Assembly: GCA_025351875.1 (NCBI GenBank)
Contig: JANXVA010000183.1
Span: 1-45,828 of the forward strand
Source of the DNA: Myxococcales bacterium
GTDB taxonomy: Bacteria > Myxococcota_A > Polyangia > Polyangiales > Polyangiaceae
Direction: 5' to 3'
Length of the DNA stretch: 45,828 bases
Both the position numbers and the translations under genes were made by a program. The notes below the pieces were generated by a model. That model had not been told where the DNA came from. It did not search any database and saw nothing but the letters and a program-made list of their open reading frames with translations. Below, piece after piece: positions 24,475-32,874 of the stretch. The first letter of the stretch is position 1; every line of letters begins with the position of its first letter.

Positions 24475-25281
24475 TCAGCACCCGGGCATTCCCTGCCCCT
24501 TGCCGATCAAGCACGGCATGCACAGCTCGGTCGGACGGCACTGTCCGCGCACCACCGTCGCGGCGGGCGAGAGCATCCTCGCGAAGCAGACATCGAGGCA
24601 CACGCCAGGGACGCCGAGGACCTTGCAGTGATCCGGGTTGCCCGAGACCATCGCGGCAGGCGCGCAGAGCTTGCCGGCCATGCACGTGTCGCGCGACAGG
24701 TCCTCGCGCTTGTCCTCCGGGACGCCAGTCTCGTTCATGCAGACCCCTGCGCCGTGGCAGCACGTCGGCGCGCGCGTCGCGACACCGCCCGTGCATGCTC
24801 CCTCGTGGACGCCGATCGCCTCGCAGATCTTCGTATCCTTGCCATCCCGCGGATCGATGCACGGAGCGCAGCGCTCGGTGGCGGCGTCGCATACGTCCGG
24901 CAGCATCTCGTTCAGATGGGCGGCGATGTCCTTGACGAGCGTGCTCATGCAGACGCCGGGCTTTCCGTTGAGAAAGAACGTGCATGCCTTGAGCCTGCCG
25001 CCGTTCGCCTGGAGCAGGTTGTCGGGCACGCAGATGTCGTCGCCTTCGCACGCGGGGAGACTCTGCACGGGCGACTTGTTCCTGGGGAAGCAGTGCCCTC
25101 TGCCCTCGCCGCAGGACTTGAGCGTCGCGAGGTCGGGCTTCGCGAACGGCGTGCTGCACGTGACGGTCGGATCGACCTTCTGGAGCGGCTCGACCACGCT
25201 CTCGTAGCGGTCCTCTGCGATCGCACACGCCGAGAGCGGGAAGCCCACGACGAGCGCGACGAGGACGCGCCTCACGAGCAT
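24475..25281 (-). CDS. Cys-rich lipoprotein, downstream copy of a tandem pair
   Basis: 268 residues. Signal [12 protein letters not shown] with lipobox LSAC (Cys19). The mature part has about two dozen cysteines in a fixed order shared with the gene upstream: FAKPDLATLKSCG, GHCFP, DICVPD, ERCAPCIDPRDG, CEAIGVHEGAC, a CCHGAGVC pair, DTCMAGKLCAP, GVCLDVC and TELCMPC near the end, then MPGC at the C-terminus. No known domain is recognised. ATG 25281 overlaps the upstream stop by ten bases; GTG 25275 (GTGA overlap) is an alternative. A frame open back to 25986 is a shadow of the upstream copy. Probably a periplasmic or outer-membrane disulfide-rich protein co-produced with its paralogue. Confidence 0.85.
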   Translation of the reverse strand: MLVRRVLVALVVGFPLSACAIAEDRYESVVEPLQKVDPTVTCSTPFAKPDLATLKSCGEGRGHCFPRNKSPVQSLPACEGDDICVPDNLLQANGGRLKACTFFLNGKPGVCMSTLVKDIAAHLNEMLPDVCDAATERCAPCIDPRDGKDTKICEAIGVHEGACTGGVATRAPTCCHGAGVCMNETGVPEDKREDLSRDTCMAGKLCAPAAMVSGNPDHCKVLGVPGVCLDVCFARMLSPAATVVRGQCRPTELCMPCLIGKGQGMPGC

Positions 25282-26222
25282 CCGGGGACCTTGGTGCCGC
25301 CCGTCTGCGCAAGTGAGCACGGGATGCAGAGCTCGGTGGCGCCGCAGTTCGCCTTGTTCAGGATGCCGATGCCGCCGGCGAGGCTCATCATCTCGTCGAA
25401 GCACTTGTCCATGCACACGCCCGCGCCGAGGAGGCTGCTGCACGTGACGGGCTTTCCCTCGACCATTGCCCTGGGGACGCACTTGTTTCCCGTCGTGCAC
25501 GTGTCGGCCTTCGTGCTCGAGCGCTGAGCCTCGGGGATCGCGCTCTCCGCGAGACACACTCCATTGCTGACGCCACCCGTGGTGCAGCACGCGACCAGCG
25601 GCGCAGGTGCAGGTGCGCCGCCGTCGCCGCTGGCGCCGCCCGATGCGGAGCATTCCGCATCGTGGACGCCGATCGGCGCACAGAACGGTGTCGCGGCGTT
25701 GCCGTGGATGGGATCGATGCACGGCGCGCAAATCTCGCCGGCCGCGCAGACGTCCTGCTTCAAGAAGCCCTTGCCCTGGGTGTCGAGCGCCGGGAGAAAA
25801 CCGGTCGGAATGCACCCGCCGCCCGTACCGACGCCCGACGTGCAGCTCTTCAGCGTCTTGCCCTGCGCGAGGATGATCGTGTCGGGGACGCACACGTCCT
25901 TCGAGCCGGCGCACACGGAGAGCTGGTCGGCCATCGGGCTCTTGCCGGGCGCGTAGCAGTGCCCGCCCTTGTTGCCGGGCCCGCACGCGGTGAGCTTGGC
26001 GAGGTCGACCTTCGCGAAGTCGCTGGCGTTGCAGGTCGTGGCCGCGGCGCCGGAGGCGGCGCCCGGCGATCCCGTCGCCGCGCCGGAAGCCGAGGCATCA
26101 GCCTCGTCGACGGCGCTCTCCGACGTGCTCGTGATGTACGTGGGGCTCGCCAGGGAGCAGCCGAGCACCGAGCTACCCGCAACGAAGAACCCCACCACGA
26201 TTGCACGGTTGGAACGGATCAT
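25272..26222 (-). CDS. Cys-rich lipoprotein, upstream copy of a tandem pair
   Basis: 316 residues. ATG 26222 follows GGAGG with five bases between, and opens a lipoprotein signal with lipobox SVLGC (Cys22); an in-frame ATG at 26255 lacks such a site. An Ala/Gly/Ser/Asp-rich linker (about 30-60) separates the anchor from the Cys-rich part: [74 protein letters not shown] and ELCIPC, ending VPGCS. This order matches the downstream paralogue almost cysteine for cysteine, so the pair arose by tandem duplication. The stop overlaps the next start, giving translational coupling. No enzyme motif. Confidence 0.87.
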   Translation of the reverse strand: MIRSNRAIVVGFFVAGSSVLGCSLASPTYITSTSESAVDEADASASGAATGSPGAASGAAATTCNASDFAKVDLAKLTACGPGNKGGHCYAPGKSPMADQLSVCAGSKDVCVPDTIILAQGKTLKSCTSGVGTGGGCIPTGFLPALDTQGKGFLKQDVCAAGEICAPCIDPIHGNAATPFCAPIGVHDAECSASGGASGDGGAPAPAPLVACCTTGGVSNGVCLAESAIPEAQRSSTKADTCTTGNKCVPRAMVEGKPVTCSSLLGAGVCMDKCFDEMMSLAGGIGILNKANCGATELCIPCSLAQTGGTKVPGCS

Positions 26223-26423
26223 CGCGACCTCCGCAGGGAACTTAGCGAGGTTCATGCCACGCTCGACCCGCTCACGGTTTCGCTATTATCCAGGCAGATC
26301 GTGGCCATGCCTCGCGCCTCCGCGCCCCGCTTTCCCCAGGCCGGGCGGGATCGGCAGCGTGGGAACTCCGAGAGCACACCGGGGGGCCCAGGCCACCCGT
26401 ACGAGCGGTCAGCGGCAGAGCGC

Positions 26424-27149
26424 TCAGGCTGCCTGCTTGACCTCCGCTCGGGCGGCGCATGTCGGGTGCATGTCCGCCGCGCCCTCGGCGAGCGGCCGCT
26501 CGCAGCCCGCACAGAGGCGGCCACGACGAGCCTCGATGATCTCGCGCCTCTCCTCGGCAGCGATCCACGTGACGAGCCGCTCGCGCGTCGCCGATTCCAT
26601 CTCGCCGAACTTCACCGCCACGAGCGACCGCCCGCCCGCGCGGTCGGCCGGACTCACACGGACGACGGCGCCACGCAACGCGAGCGGCCTCGCCTGGCCG
26701 AGATCGAGCGTGACACCGAGGCGCGTCCCGCACCCAGGTGCGCTGTCGGAAAAGTAGGAGATGCCCCCTGCTCCGACGTCGTTGGTCCGAAGAGTCTCGG
26801 CAGGCGTCGGCCGAGAGGCGCTCGTGGGCACGACCTTCATCTCCACGTTCGCCGGGATGCGCACCCACTCGCGGCGCTCGAGCTGGGGCGGCGCCTCGGA
26901 GGCGATCCGCTCACGTCGCCGTTCCAGCTCGCGCCGCTCGCGCTGCGCGCTCCGGGCGTCTCCGCGGAGCCAGCCCGCGACCACGTAGGCGGACGCGAGC
27001 GCGAGCACGGCCCACACGGCGACCACGACGTCGCTACCGTCACGATCGAGCGCCGCGAAGAACGCGCGGCTGATGCCGTCGAGCACGTCCGACTCGCGCG
27101 GCGACACGCTCTCGAACGACGCATGGGTGGTGAAGGCGAAGGCCAGCAT
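26424..27149 (-). CDS. Membrane-anchored PilZ-like protein
   Basis: 241 residues. One membrane helix (about 41-61, [20 protein letters not shown]) is followed by an Arg/Glu-rich cytoplasmic helix ([12 protein letters not shown]) and a PilZ-like beta-barrel. The RxxxR motif that grips cyclic-di-GMP is represented by RREWVRIP. The second motif, normally D/N-x-S-x-x-G, reads [10 protein letters not shown], with Gly in place of Ser, so nucleotide binding may be weakened. A C-terminal Cys pair (CAGCERP, then HPTC) may bind zinc. ATG 27149 is the first start that includes the membrane segment; the frame continues upstream antisense to ald and is not coding there. Divergent from ald. A role in surface motility or polysaccharide control is typical of PilZ proteins, but unproven here. 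Confidence 0.78.
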   Translation of the reverse strand: MLAFAFTTHASFESVSPRESDVLDGISRAFFAALDRDGSDVVVAVWAVLALASAYVVAGWLRGDARSAQRERRELERRRERIASEAPPQLERREWVRIPANVEMKVVPTSASRPTPAETLRTNDVGAGGISYFSDSAPGCGTRLGVTLDLGQARPLALRGAVVRVSPADRAGGRSLVAVKFGEMESATRERLVTWIAAEERREIIEARRGRLCAGCERPLAEGAADMHPTCAARAEVKQAA

Positions 27150-27324
27150 GAGGTCGACAGGACGAACGGCCGCGGCCTCGCGTGCGTTCAGGCCTGGCGG
27201 TGGCGCGGGGCGCGCGCGCCGAGCAATGACGCACCGTCCCCTGGGCAGCCGGCGTTGACGCACGGCGTTGTCGCGGGTCTGCTCGACGGGCCGAATGCGC
27301 TCGACTATGGTCCGCCTTCGCCTC

Positions 27325-27356
27325 GTTTTTACGCTGAAAAACAGGCCAAAAAGGAG
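27325..27356 (+). promoter_or_regulatory. ald promoter palindrome and ribosome binding site
   Basis: GTTTTT-ACGCTG-AAAAAC (27325-27342) is a perfect inverted repeat. TACGCT (27330-27335) inside it can act as -10 box. AGGAG (27352-27356) lies six bases before the GTG start. Alanine dehydrogenase genes are often controlled by Lrp/AdeR-type activators; a regulator site here is inference. Confidence 0.45.
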
Positions 27357-27362
27357 TTCGCC

Positions 27363-28475
27363 GTGATCATCGGAGTGCCCAAGGAGATCAAGACTCGCGA
27401 GTACCGTGTCGGCATGACGCCCGCGGGAGTGCGCAGCCTCACGTCGCGTGGTCACAAGGTCCTCGTCGAGAAGGGCGCCGGCGAAGGCGCGAACATCAAG
27501 GACGCCGACTACATCACCGCCGGCGGACAGATCGTCGCCACGGCCGCAGAGGCCTGGGGCGCGGAGATGGTCGTCAAGGTCAAGGAGCCGCTCCCGTCGG
27601 AGTACGGCTTCTTCCGCGAGAACCTGATCCTCTACACGTATCTCCACCTCGCTCCCGAGCCCGAGCTCACGAAGCAGCTCGCGGAGAAGAAGGTCATCGG
27701 CGTCGCCTACGAGACGATCGAGAACGACGACGGCACGCTCCCGCTCCTCCGCCCGATGAGCGAGGTCGCGGGTCGCATGGCGGTCCAGGTCGGCGCGAGC
27801 GTCCTCCAGAAGGAGCACGGCGGGAAGGGCGTCCTCCTCGGCGGCGTGCCCGGCACGCGTCGTGGTCGCGTCGTCATCCTCGGCGGCGGCGTCGTCGGCC
27901 GCAACGCAGCGACCATCGCCATCGGCATGGGCGCGCAGGTTACCGTCCTCGACGTGTCGGCCACCACGATGGCCTACCTCGAGGACATCTTCGGCGGTGC
28001 GGTCGAGACCCTCTACTCGAACCCGTTCAACATCGAGATGGCCGTTCTCCGCGCCGACCTCGTCGTCGGCGCCGTGCTCGTCACGGGCGCCCGCGCGCCG
28101 AAGCTCGTCACGAAGGAGCTCATCTCCAAGATGGAGAAGGGCAGCGTCGTCGTCGACGTCGCCGTCGACCAAGGTGGCTGCATCGAGACGTGCCGCCCCA
28201 CGACGCACGACAACCCGACGTACGAGATCGACGGCGTCGTCCACTACTGCGTCGCGAACATGCCGGGCGCCGTCGCGCAGACGAGCACCTGGGCCCTCAC
28301 CAACACGACGATGTCCTACGCGCTCAAGATCGCCGACCTCGGCATCGTCGCTGCCGCCAAGGCGGATCGCGCGCTGCTCAAGGGCATCAACACGTACGGC
28401 GGCCACGTCACGTACGAGCCCGTCGCCCAGGCGCACAAGATGGAGTACGTCCCGGTCGCGAAGCTCCTCGGCTGA
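27363..28475 (+). CDS. ald: Alanine dehydrogenase
   Basis: 370 residues, the exact family size; interconverts L-alanine and pyruvate plus ammonia with NAD. The N-terminal signature [16 protein letters not shown] carries the pyruvate-binding Arg15; catalytic Lys74 (VKVKEP) and His95 (YLHLAP) are present, and [10 protein letters not shown] is the NAD Rossmann turn. The closing segments [12 protein letters not shown] and [13 protein letters not shown] are also typical. GTG 27363 is chosen because AGGAG lies six bases upstream and the protein then begins MIIGVPKE; upstream in-frame sequence antisense to the PilZ-like gene is not coding. A stem-loop terminator follows the stop. Confidence 0.96.
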   Translation: MIIGVPKEIKTREYRVGMTPAGVRSLTSRGHKVLVEKGAGEGANIKDADYITAGGQIVATAAEAWGAEMVVKVKEPLPSEYGFFRENLILYTYLHLAPEPELTKQLAEKKVIGVAYETIENDDGTLPLLRPMSEVAGRMAVQVGASVLQKEHGGKGVLLGGVPGTRRGRVVILGGGVVGRNAATIAIGMGAQVTVLDVSATTMAYLEDIFGGAVETLYSNPFNIEMAVLRADLVVGAVLVTGARAPKLVTKELISKMEKGSVVVDVAVDQGGCIETCRPTTHDNPTYEIDGVVHYCVANMPGAVAQTSTWALTNTTMSYALKIADLGIVAAAKADRALLKGINTYGGHVTYEPVAQAHKMEYVPVAKLLG

Positions 28476-28497
28476 GCCCGCGAGACGAGCCGCGCAA

Positions 28498-28530
28498 AAG
28501 GGAGGGACCGCGCGAGCGGCTCCCTCCCTT
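28498..28530 (+). terminator. Intrinsic terminator after ald
   Basis: AAGGGAGGGA pairs with TCCCTCCCTT, extended by CCGC/GCGG around a GCGA tetraloop with one bulged base. The 3' side is followed by CTTGCGTTTG, a modest T-rich tract. A strong stem just after ald and before the toxin-antitoxin pair. Confidence 0.75.
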
Positions 28531-28562
28531 CTTGCGTTTGTGGCCGGCCACCGCAGTTTTGC

Positions 28563-28568
28563 TACATT
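28563..28568 (+). promoter_or_regulatory. Candidate -10 hexamer for leaderless antitoxin transcript
   Basis: TACATT lies six bases before the ATG at 28575 within an AT-rich patch (CTACATTATAAGC). No Shine-Dalgarno sequence. TTGTGG at 28538-28543 is a possible -35 box with 19-base spacing. Confidence 0.45.
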
Positions 28569-28574
28569 ATAAGC

Positions 28575-28868
28575 ATGAAGCCGAAGAAGCAGCGGCGAAG
28601 CGGAGCGACGGAGACCTTCTCGGTGTCGGTCGATCCCGAGACCAAGGCGGCCTTGCGCGCGCTCGCCGACAGCGCGTTCGGCGGCAACATGTCGGCGCTC
28701 GTGACCGACTTCGCCGCGGAAGCTCGCCGTCGCACGGCCGCCGGCGACTACCTGCTCAGGCATGGGCTCCCGAAGCTCACGACGCGCGCTGCTGCTGAGC
28801 TCGAGGCGGAGATCGCCGCGGAGATCGCCGCGGCAAAGCGACGGACGCGCAAGCGCAAGGTCGCTTGA
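28575..28868 (+). CDS. Antitoxin of a VapBC-like toxin-antitoxin pair
   Basis: 97 residues. The basic N-terminus (MKPKKQRRSG) and following ETFSVSVDPETKAALRALA are a beta-strand and helix such as ribbon-helix-helix DNA-binding antitoxins use. The C-terminal half is a long, highly charged Ala/Glu/Arg helix that would wrap the toxin. Its stop overlaps the toxin's TTG start by four bases, so the pair is translationally coupled. The start lacks a ribosome binding site; a -10-like hexamer six bases ahead suggests a leaderless message. Autorepression through the AT-rich promoter is expected for the class. Confidence 0.75.
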   Translation: MKPKKQRRSGATETFSVSVDPETKAALRALADSAFGGNMSALVTDFAAEARRRTAAGDYLLRHGLPKLTTRAAAELEAEIAAEIAAAKRRTRKRKVA

Positions 28869-29248
28869 TCCCGCGCTACGTCTTCGATACCGGAGCGCTC
28901 ATCGCGGCCGAGCGAGGCAAGGCGCGCGCCGCTCGATTTCTGAGGCTCTCGCACGTCGGCGCGGCGCGGCTGGTGGTGCCCTTGCCGGTGATCGCGGAGT
29001 GGTGGCGCGGCAGGACGGACCAGCGTGAGGAGATCCTCGCGTCTGCCGAGATCATCGCGTCCGTGGCGATCACGAAGGCCGCCGGAGTCGCCCTGTCGAA
29101 GACCAAGGACGTGGATTCGCGACTCACCGTCGACGCGATCGTGATCGCGACGGCGGCGTTGCTCGATGCGGTGATCGTCACCCAGGATCCCAAGGACTTC
29201 GAGCGCCTCGGCGCTCACTTTCCCGGGGTCGTCGTCCTCTCGGTCTAG
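28865..29248 (+). CDS. PIN-domain toxin of a VapBC-like pair
   Basis: 127 residues, the usual PIN ribonuclease size. The four acidic residues expected at the metal site are visible: Asp8 (VFDTGALIAAERG), Glu45 (VIAEWWRG), Asp90 (TVDAIVIATAA) and Asp108 (TQDPKDFERL). Such toxins cut RNA, often tRNA or rRNA, when the antitoxin is degraded. The TTG start lies inside the antitoxin stop (TTGA). The second residue Ile and the short N-terminus leave no room for a signal peptide, as expected for a cytoplasmic toxin. Confidence 0.85.
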   Translation: MIPRYVFDTGALIAAERGKARAARFLRLSHVGAARLVVPLPVIAEWWRGRTDQREEILASAEIIASVAITKAAGVALSKTKDVDSRLTVDAIVIATAALLDAVIVTQDPKDFERLGAHFPGVVVLSV

Positions 29249-29294
29249 ACGCTTGTCCTTGCCCGCGCACCGCAGTTCGGATTTGCTCGGCACG

Positions 29295-30047
29295 ATGACA
29301 GAAGCCAGCGCAGTACCCGCCGACCTCGTTCACGACGTGGACCTGCTCTGCCTCGACGCCGGCAACACCGTCATCTTCCTCGACCACGCACGTCTGGCGG
29401 AGATCGCGCGTGCAGCGGGTCACGATCTCCGAGCGGAGGTGCTCGTTCGCACCGAGGGCGAGGCGAAGACCCTCGCCGAGAGCGACGGTCTCCTCGACGT
29501 CACGTGGGCTCACCGCGATCGCCCCGGCGCGATCGGCTGGGGAAGGATGGTCGGCACGATGGTCCATCGCGCCGGGGTTCCCGAGGCGTCCGTCCCCGCC
29601 CTCCTCGACGCGGCGTGGCTCGTCCACGAGGTGCGAAACCTCTGGTGCAAGGTGCCCGAGGGGATGGGCGAGGCGCTCGACGCGATGCGCGCGCAGGGCG
29701 TGAAGGTCGCCATCATCTCGAACTCCGAGGGCATGCTCGATCGGCTCTTCACCGATCTCGGCGTGCTCCGCCACTTCGACCTCGTCGTCGACAGCGGCAG
29801 GGTCGGCATCGAGAAGCCGGACCCGCGCATCTTCCGCATCGCGCTCGACCGCTTCGGCGTCGCGCCCGAGCGTGCGTTGCACCTCGGCGATGTCTTCGCG
29901 ACCGACGTCCTCGGCGCCCGCGCCGCGGGCATCCGCCATGGGCTCATCGATCCGCACGGGCACTACACCGGCCGCCACGCCGAGGTCCCGCGTGTCCCCG
30001 GCGTCGTCGCGGTCGCCCGCGCCCTCGTGGAAGGCGGCGCGCAATGA
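29295..30047 (+). CDS. HAD-superfamily hydrolase
   Basis: 250 residues. HAD motifs in order: nucleophile Asp21 in LCLDAGNT, motif II ISNSEG, motif III Lys in GIEKPDPRIF and motif IV LGDVFATDVLGA. The helical cap inserted after motif I (about 35-115) marks a subfamily I phosphatase-like enzyme. The target is unknown; small phosphorylated metabolites are usual. ATG 29295 is preferred over an in-frame TTG at 29253. Its stop overlaps the start of the next gene (ATGA). Confidence 0.88.
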   Translation: MTEASAVPADLVHDVDLLCLDAGNTVIFLDHARLAEIARAAGHDLRAEVLVRTEGEAKTLAESDGLLDVTWAHRDRPGAIGWGRMVGTMVHRAGVPEASVPALLDAAWLVHEVRNLWCKVPEGMGEALDAMRAQGVKVAIISNSEGMLDRLFTDLGVLRHFDLVVDSGRVGIEKPDPRIFRIALDRFGVAPERALHLGDVFATDVLGARAAGIRHGLIDPHGHYTGRHAEVPRVPGVVAVARALVEGGAQ

Positions 30048-30322
30048 GCGACGCTTCCGGCCCCCTCGTGGCCTTCATCGTGATCGGCGCCGCCGTGATC
30101 GGCGTCCTTCGACTCGTGAGCGTGCTCAACGGCGCGTCGGGCTCGTCAAAGCGTCCGGCGAGCGAGGAGGCCTCGATCGGGCGAGCCCGGGCGAAGCACT
30201 ACGCGTTCGCGCACCAGTTCCTGCAATCCGTCCTCGAGCACGACGGCGGGCCCCGGTACTTCACGCTGGAGAAGTCACTCGCGAACGCCATGCTCTGCGT
30301 TGGACCGACGACGTTCACATGA
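30044..30322 (+). CDS. Small membrane protein, apparently frameshifted near its end
   Basis: 92 residues as read. One membrane helix (GPLVAFIVIGAAVIGVLRLV) near the N-terminus is followed by a charged cytoplasmic part (RARAKHYAFAHQFLQSVLEH). Near base 30302-30306 the coding character jumps to another frame: the alternate frame reads DDVHMNLGPCEMDEATFAAA up to a stop at 30396, with strongly GC-rich third positions, eight bases before the convergent gene. One missing base would restore a 117-120 residue protein. It starts inside the HAD stop codon (ATGA). No family recognised. Confidence 0.7.
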   Translation: MSDASGPLVAFIVIGAAVIGVLRLVSVLNGASGSSKRPASEEASIGRARAKHYAFAHQFLQSVLEHDGGPRYFTLEKSLANAMLCVGPTTFT

Positions 30323-30404
30323 ACCTCGGCCCCTGCGAAATGGACGAAGCGACCTTCGCGGCGGCTGCCCGCTCGAAGGTCGCGCCGCCCAACTAGCTCG
30401 TCAA

Positions 30405-31856
30405 TCAGAAGCCGCAGCTGGAGCTGCAGTACGAGCTGAGGCAGCTCTTGAGCGGGCTCCACTTCGTGACGCCTGCGGGGTAGCTCTGCTCGCAGCTCGT
30501 GATGCAGCTCGACGTGGTGCAGCTGCTCGCGCAGTACGCGAGGTTGTTGCAGCTGCTGTCGGCGTTGCACGTCGTGCTGTACGAGCTGCACGAGCCCGAT
30601 TTTGCGTTGGACCGGCACGTCGTGCAGGTCGTGCCACTGCTGCCCGAGCTGCTGCCGCCGCCGCAGCTGCCGTTGTAGCAAGACTGCCCGCTCGAGCAGA
30701 CGTTGCCGCAGGAGCCGCAGTTCTTGCTGTCGTACGTGACGTCCGTGCACGTGTCGCCGCAGATGTCCTGACCGCTCGAGCATCCCTGGAAGGACGCGCT
30801 CTCGGTGGAGAGCGTGACGAGCTCGAGCCAGCCGTCCGGCAGGACCTTCAGGTAGTCGAGGCTCGTCTTCGCGTGCTTGTCCTTCTTCACTTCCTTGCGC
30901 TGGCGCGCGACGGAGACGGAGATCGACGAGCTCGACGAGGTCGTCGACGTACCGTCGCCCTGCGCCGCCTTCACGACCGAGCGCGGGACGTCGAACTTGC
31001 CGAGCGCGTCCTGCACCTTGCAGGTGGCGCTGCCGCCCGCGCCGCTCACGGTGATGATGATCGAGTCGTTCGCGGGCGCCCAGGCGATCGGGAGCGCGCC
31101 GGTGCCGAAGACCTTGTCGCGCGTGATCTTCGAGAGTGACGGCGTCGTCTGGAGGAAGGTCGTCGCGGTGAACTTCTCGTCGAACTTCTCGAAGCCCGCT
31201 TCGGTCGCGCCGGAGGCCTGGACATGGAGCTCGGCGCCGCCGAGGAAGGGCGCGCCCGAGCCGGTGGTCTCGAAGCTGTACGGCGGGAACATCGTGATCG
31301 ACGTCGTCGTGCCGCTGAACGCGAGCGGACCGGCGTCGAAGCTGCCGACCTTGACGCACTCGCCGGTGGTGCTGGTGGAGCTCGTGGAGACCGCCTTGCA
31401 GACCTCGCCCGTGTCACAGGACGTCGCACAGACGGCGAAGGGCTTGCAGACGGCCTTGCAGGACGTGTCGAAGGAGCAGAGCTCGTTCGAGTTGCACCCG
31501 GTCGAGCTCGAGGTGACCTTCGTGCACTTCGGGACCTCCTGGATGACGCACGCGTCGGTGAGCTTCTTCGTGCACGCCTTTCCGAGGACGGCGTCGGGGA
31601 TGAACGTGGCGCTCACGATCGGCGTCGACTTCGACGTTCCGGAGCCGTGGGCCTCGCCGAGGACGATGGTGCCGAGCGAGTGAGGGGGCTGGAGCGCGGG
31701 GTCGTCGGACTCTTCCTCGGCCGGCGTGGACGTGTCCGGCGTGGTGCCGTCGGGTGCGGGGCCGTCGGCGATCTTCGTCTGGGTGGAGGTCGCGCAGCCG
31801 GCGACGGCAGCGACCGAGAAGAACACGGCAAACGTGGAAAGCAGGCGAAGCTTCAT
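30405..31856 (-). CDS. Cys/Ser-rich lipoprotein
   Basis: 483 residues. The ATG at 31856 (MKLRLLST) follows GGAGG by nine bases; a TTG two codons earlier is too close to it. Lipobox AVAGC. Three parts are visible: an N-terminal cysteine cluster (about 90-165; ACTKKLTDACVIQEVPKC, FAVCATSCDTGEVC), a beta-rich middle without cysteines, and a Ser/Cys-rich tail (CGDTCTDV, NCGSCGNVC, many Ser). The NCGSCGNVC module is related to those of the Cys-rich lipoprotein at 5.5 kb. Probably surface exposed; no enzyme motif. It converges on the frameshifted small protein. The upstream region holds repeats described separately. Confidence 0.84.
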   Translation of the reverse strand: MKLRLLSTFAVFFSVAAVAGCATSTQTKIADGPAPDGTTPDTSTPAEEESDDPALQPPHSLGTIVLGEAHGSGTSKSTPIVSATFIPDAVLGKACTKKLTDACVIQEVPKCTKVTSSSTGCNSNELCSFDTSCKAVCKPFAVCATSCDTGEVCKAVSTSSTSTTGECVKVGSFDAGPLAFSGTTTSITMFPPYSFETTGSGAPFLGGAELHVQASGATEAGFEKFDEKFTATTFLQTTPSLSKITRDKVFGTGALPIAWAPANDSIIITVSGAGGSATCKVQDALGKFDVPRSVVKAAQGDGTSTTSSSSSISVSVARQRKEVKKDKHAKTSLDYLKVLPDGWLELVTLSTESASFQGCSSGQDICGDTCTDVTYDSKNCGSCGNVCSSGQSCYNGSCGGGSSSGSSGTTCTTCRSNAKSGSCSSYSTTCNADSSCNNLAYCASSCTTSSCITSCEQSYPAGVTKWSPLKSCLSSYCSSSCGF

Positions 31857-31982
31857 GACCAACGACCTCCGGGCTCCTGTACGCCGCGAGCGCCGTCCAC
31901 CTTCCTCGGTGCACGTGCGAAGCGGCCCTACGTGAGCGGGGATTCAGACGAACCTGCGCCACGATGATTCACAGGAGATCCA

Positions 31983-32013
31983 CGCATTTCGCGCCGTAAA
32001 ATAGGCGCATTTC
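31983..32013 (-). promoter_or_regulatory. Repeat cluster around a -10-like box upstream of the Cys/Ser-rich lipoprotein
   Basis: CGCATTTC occurs twice as a direct repeat (31983-31990 and 32006-32013), 23 bases apart. Between them GCGCC (31991-31995) and GGCGC (32004-32008) form an inverted repeat around GTAAAATA. On the minus strand the centre reads TATTTT, a plausible -10 box. The whole block is a local AT-rich spot and lies 127-157 bases before the lipoprotein start. Operator function is inference. Confidence 0.4.
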
Positions 32014-32078
32014 ACAGGGAAGGTCTTTGCCCCTCCCGCCGTATGTGATGCGCCGGCGCGGGCGCCAGGCGCCGCTGA

Positions 32079-32846
32079 TCAGGGCGCCGGGGGTTGCGCG
32101 GTGCGCGTCCGGAGGGCGTTGACCGCGTCGCCGCACGCGTCGCGAAGCTCCTCGTCGAGCGCGGCTTGCGGCGCCGGCAGGTTGATCGCCAGGTTCAGAT
32201 CGCACACGAGGATCGTCTCCTGGTCTGGCCGGACACCCGGACGGATCGTGAAGGCGATCTGCATGTCCTTGATGTTGCCCTTCACGAACTTGCCCTCGAT
32301 GATCTCCGCGCCGTTCATGCCGGGGCGCGCGGCGACGAAGCGTGTCACGTACCAGATCGTGACGAGCCCCTTCATGATCGGCAGCTGGAAGTAGAGGTCC
32401 GTACCGCTCGCCGACTTGTCGACGAGGCTCACCTTCTTGAACTTCGGACCGGCGAGCTCCTTGTAGTGAGGAAAATCGAGGAGCCTCTCCTTCACGACGG
32501 CGTACGGCGCCGCGATGATCGCCTCGGCATGACCGTAGCGATCGCTCTTGCCCGGGGGAGTCCAGTTCGTCTTGATGGGTCCCGGGTCCTTCGCCAAGCG
32601 ATCGGCCTGCGCGCGCAGGTCGTCCGCCGTCGGCGCGGGCGCGAACGGCCAGCCGGCGGGATCCGACGGGGGTGCCGGCGTGGTCGCCGCCACCTTCGTG
32701 GCCGGGTCATCGGCGCGCGTGGCCGCTGCGGGCGACGGCGCAGCGGGTGAAGCAGGCGGTGCGCCCTCCGCCGCGGGGACTCCACACGCGAGCGCGGTCA
32801 GCGGGAGCAGGACTGCCGCAACGAGGTTCCGAACGGTTCCGGCCAT
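32079..32846 (-). CDS. Exported START/SRPBCC-like protein
   Basis: 255 residues. The N-terminus (MAGTVRNLVAAVLLPLTALAC) is a signal peptide; Cys21 could be lipidated, but the lipobox is weak. A Pro/Ala linker (about 25-70) leads to a domain with the polyketide-cyclase/START pattern: AIIAAPYAVVKERLLDFPHY (helix-strand entrance), then paired strands FVAARPGMNGAEII and FTIRPGVRPD. Such folds hold hydrophobic ligands in a deep pocket. The gene is divergent from the dehydrogenase gene 28 bases away. A palindromic GCGTACGC lies between the two starts. Confidence 0.8.
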   Translation of the reverse strand: MAGTVRNLVAAVLLPLTALACGVPAAEGAPPASPAAPSPAAATRADDPATKVAATTPAPPSDPAGWPFAPAPTADDLRAQADRLAKDPGPIKTNWTPPGKSDRYGHAEAIIAAPYAVVKERLLDFPHYKELAGPKFKKVSLVDKSASGTDLYFQLPIMKGLVTIWYVTRFVAARPGMNGAEIIEGKFVKGNIKDMQIAFTIRPGVRPDQETILVCDLNLAINLPAPQAALDEELRDACGDAVNALRTRTAQPPAP

Positions 32847-32874
32847 CGCACGTCATGGTAGCGTACGCGCCCTC

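Noticed and set aside
25662..27362. Upstream extension of the ald frame
   Set aside because: A GTG with ribosome binding site at 27363 gives the exact family length; the extension is antisense to other genes and shadow-like.
26424..28763. A 779-codon minus-strand ORF antisense to ald
   Set aside because: Only its 5'-proximal third on the minus strand after 27149 is coding (PilZ-like); the rest is the shadow of alanine dehydrogenase.
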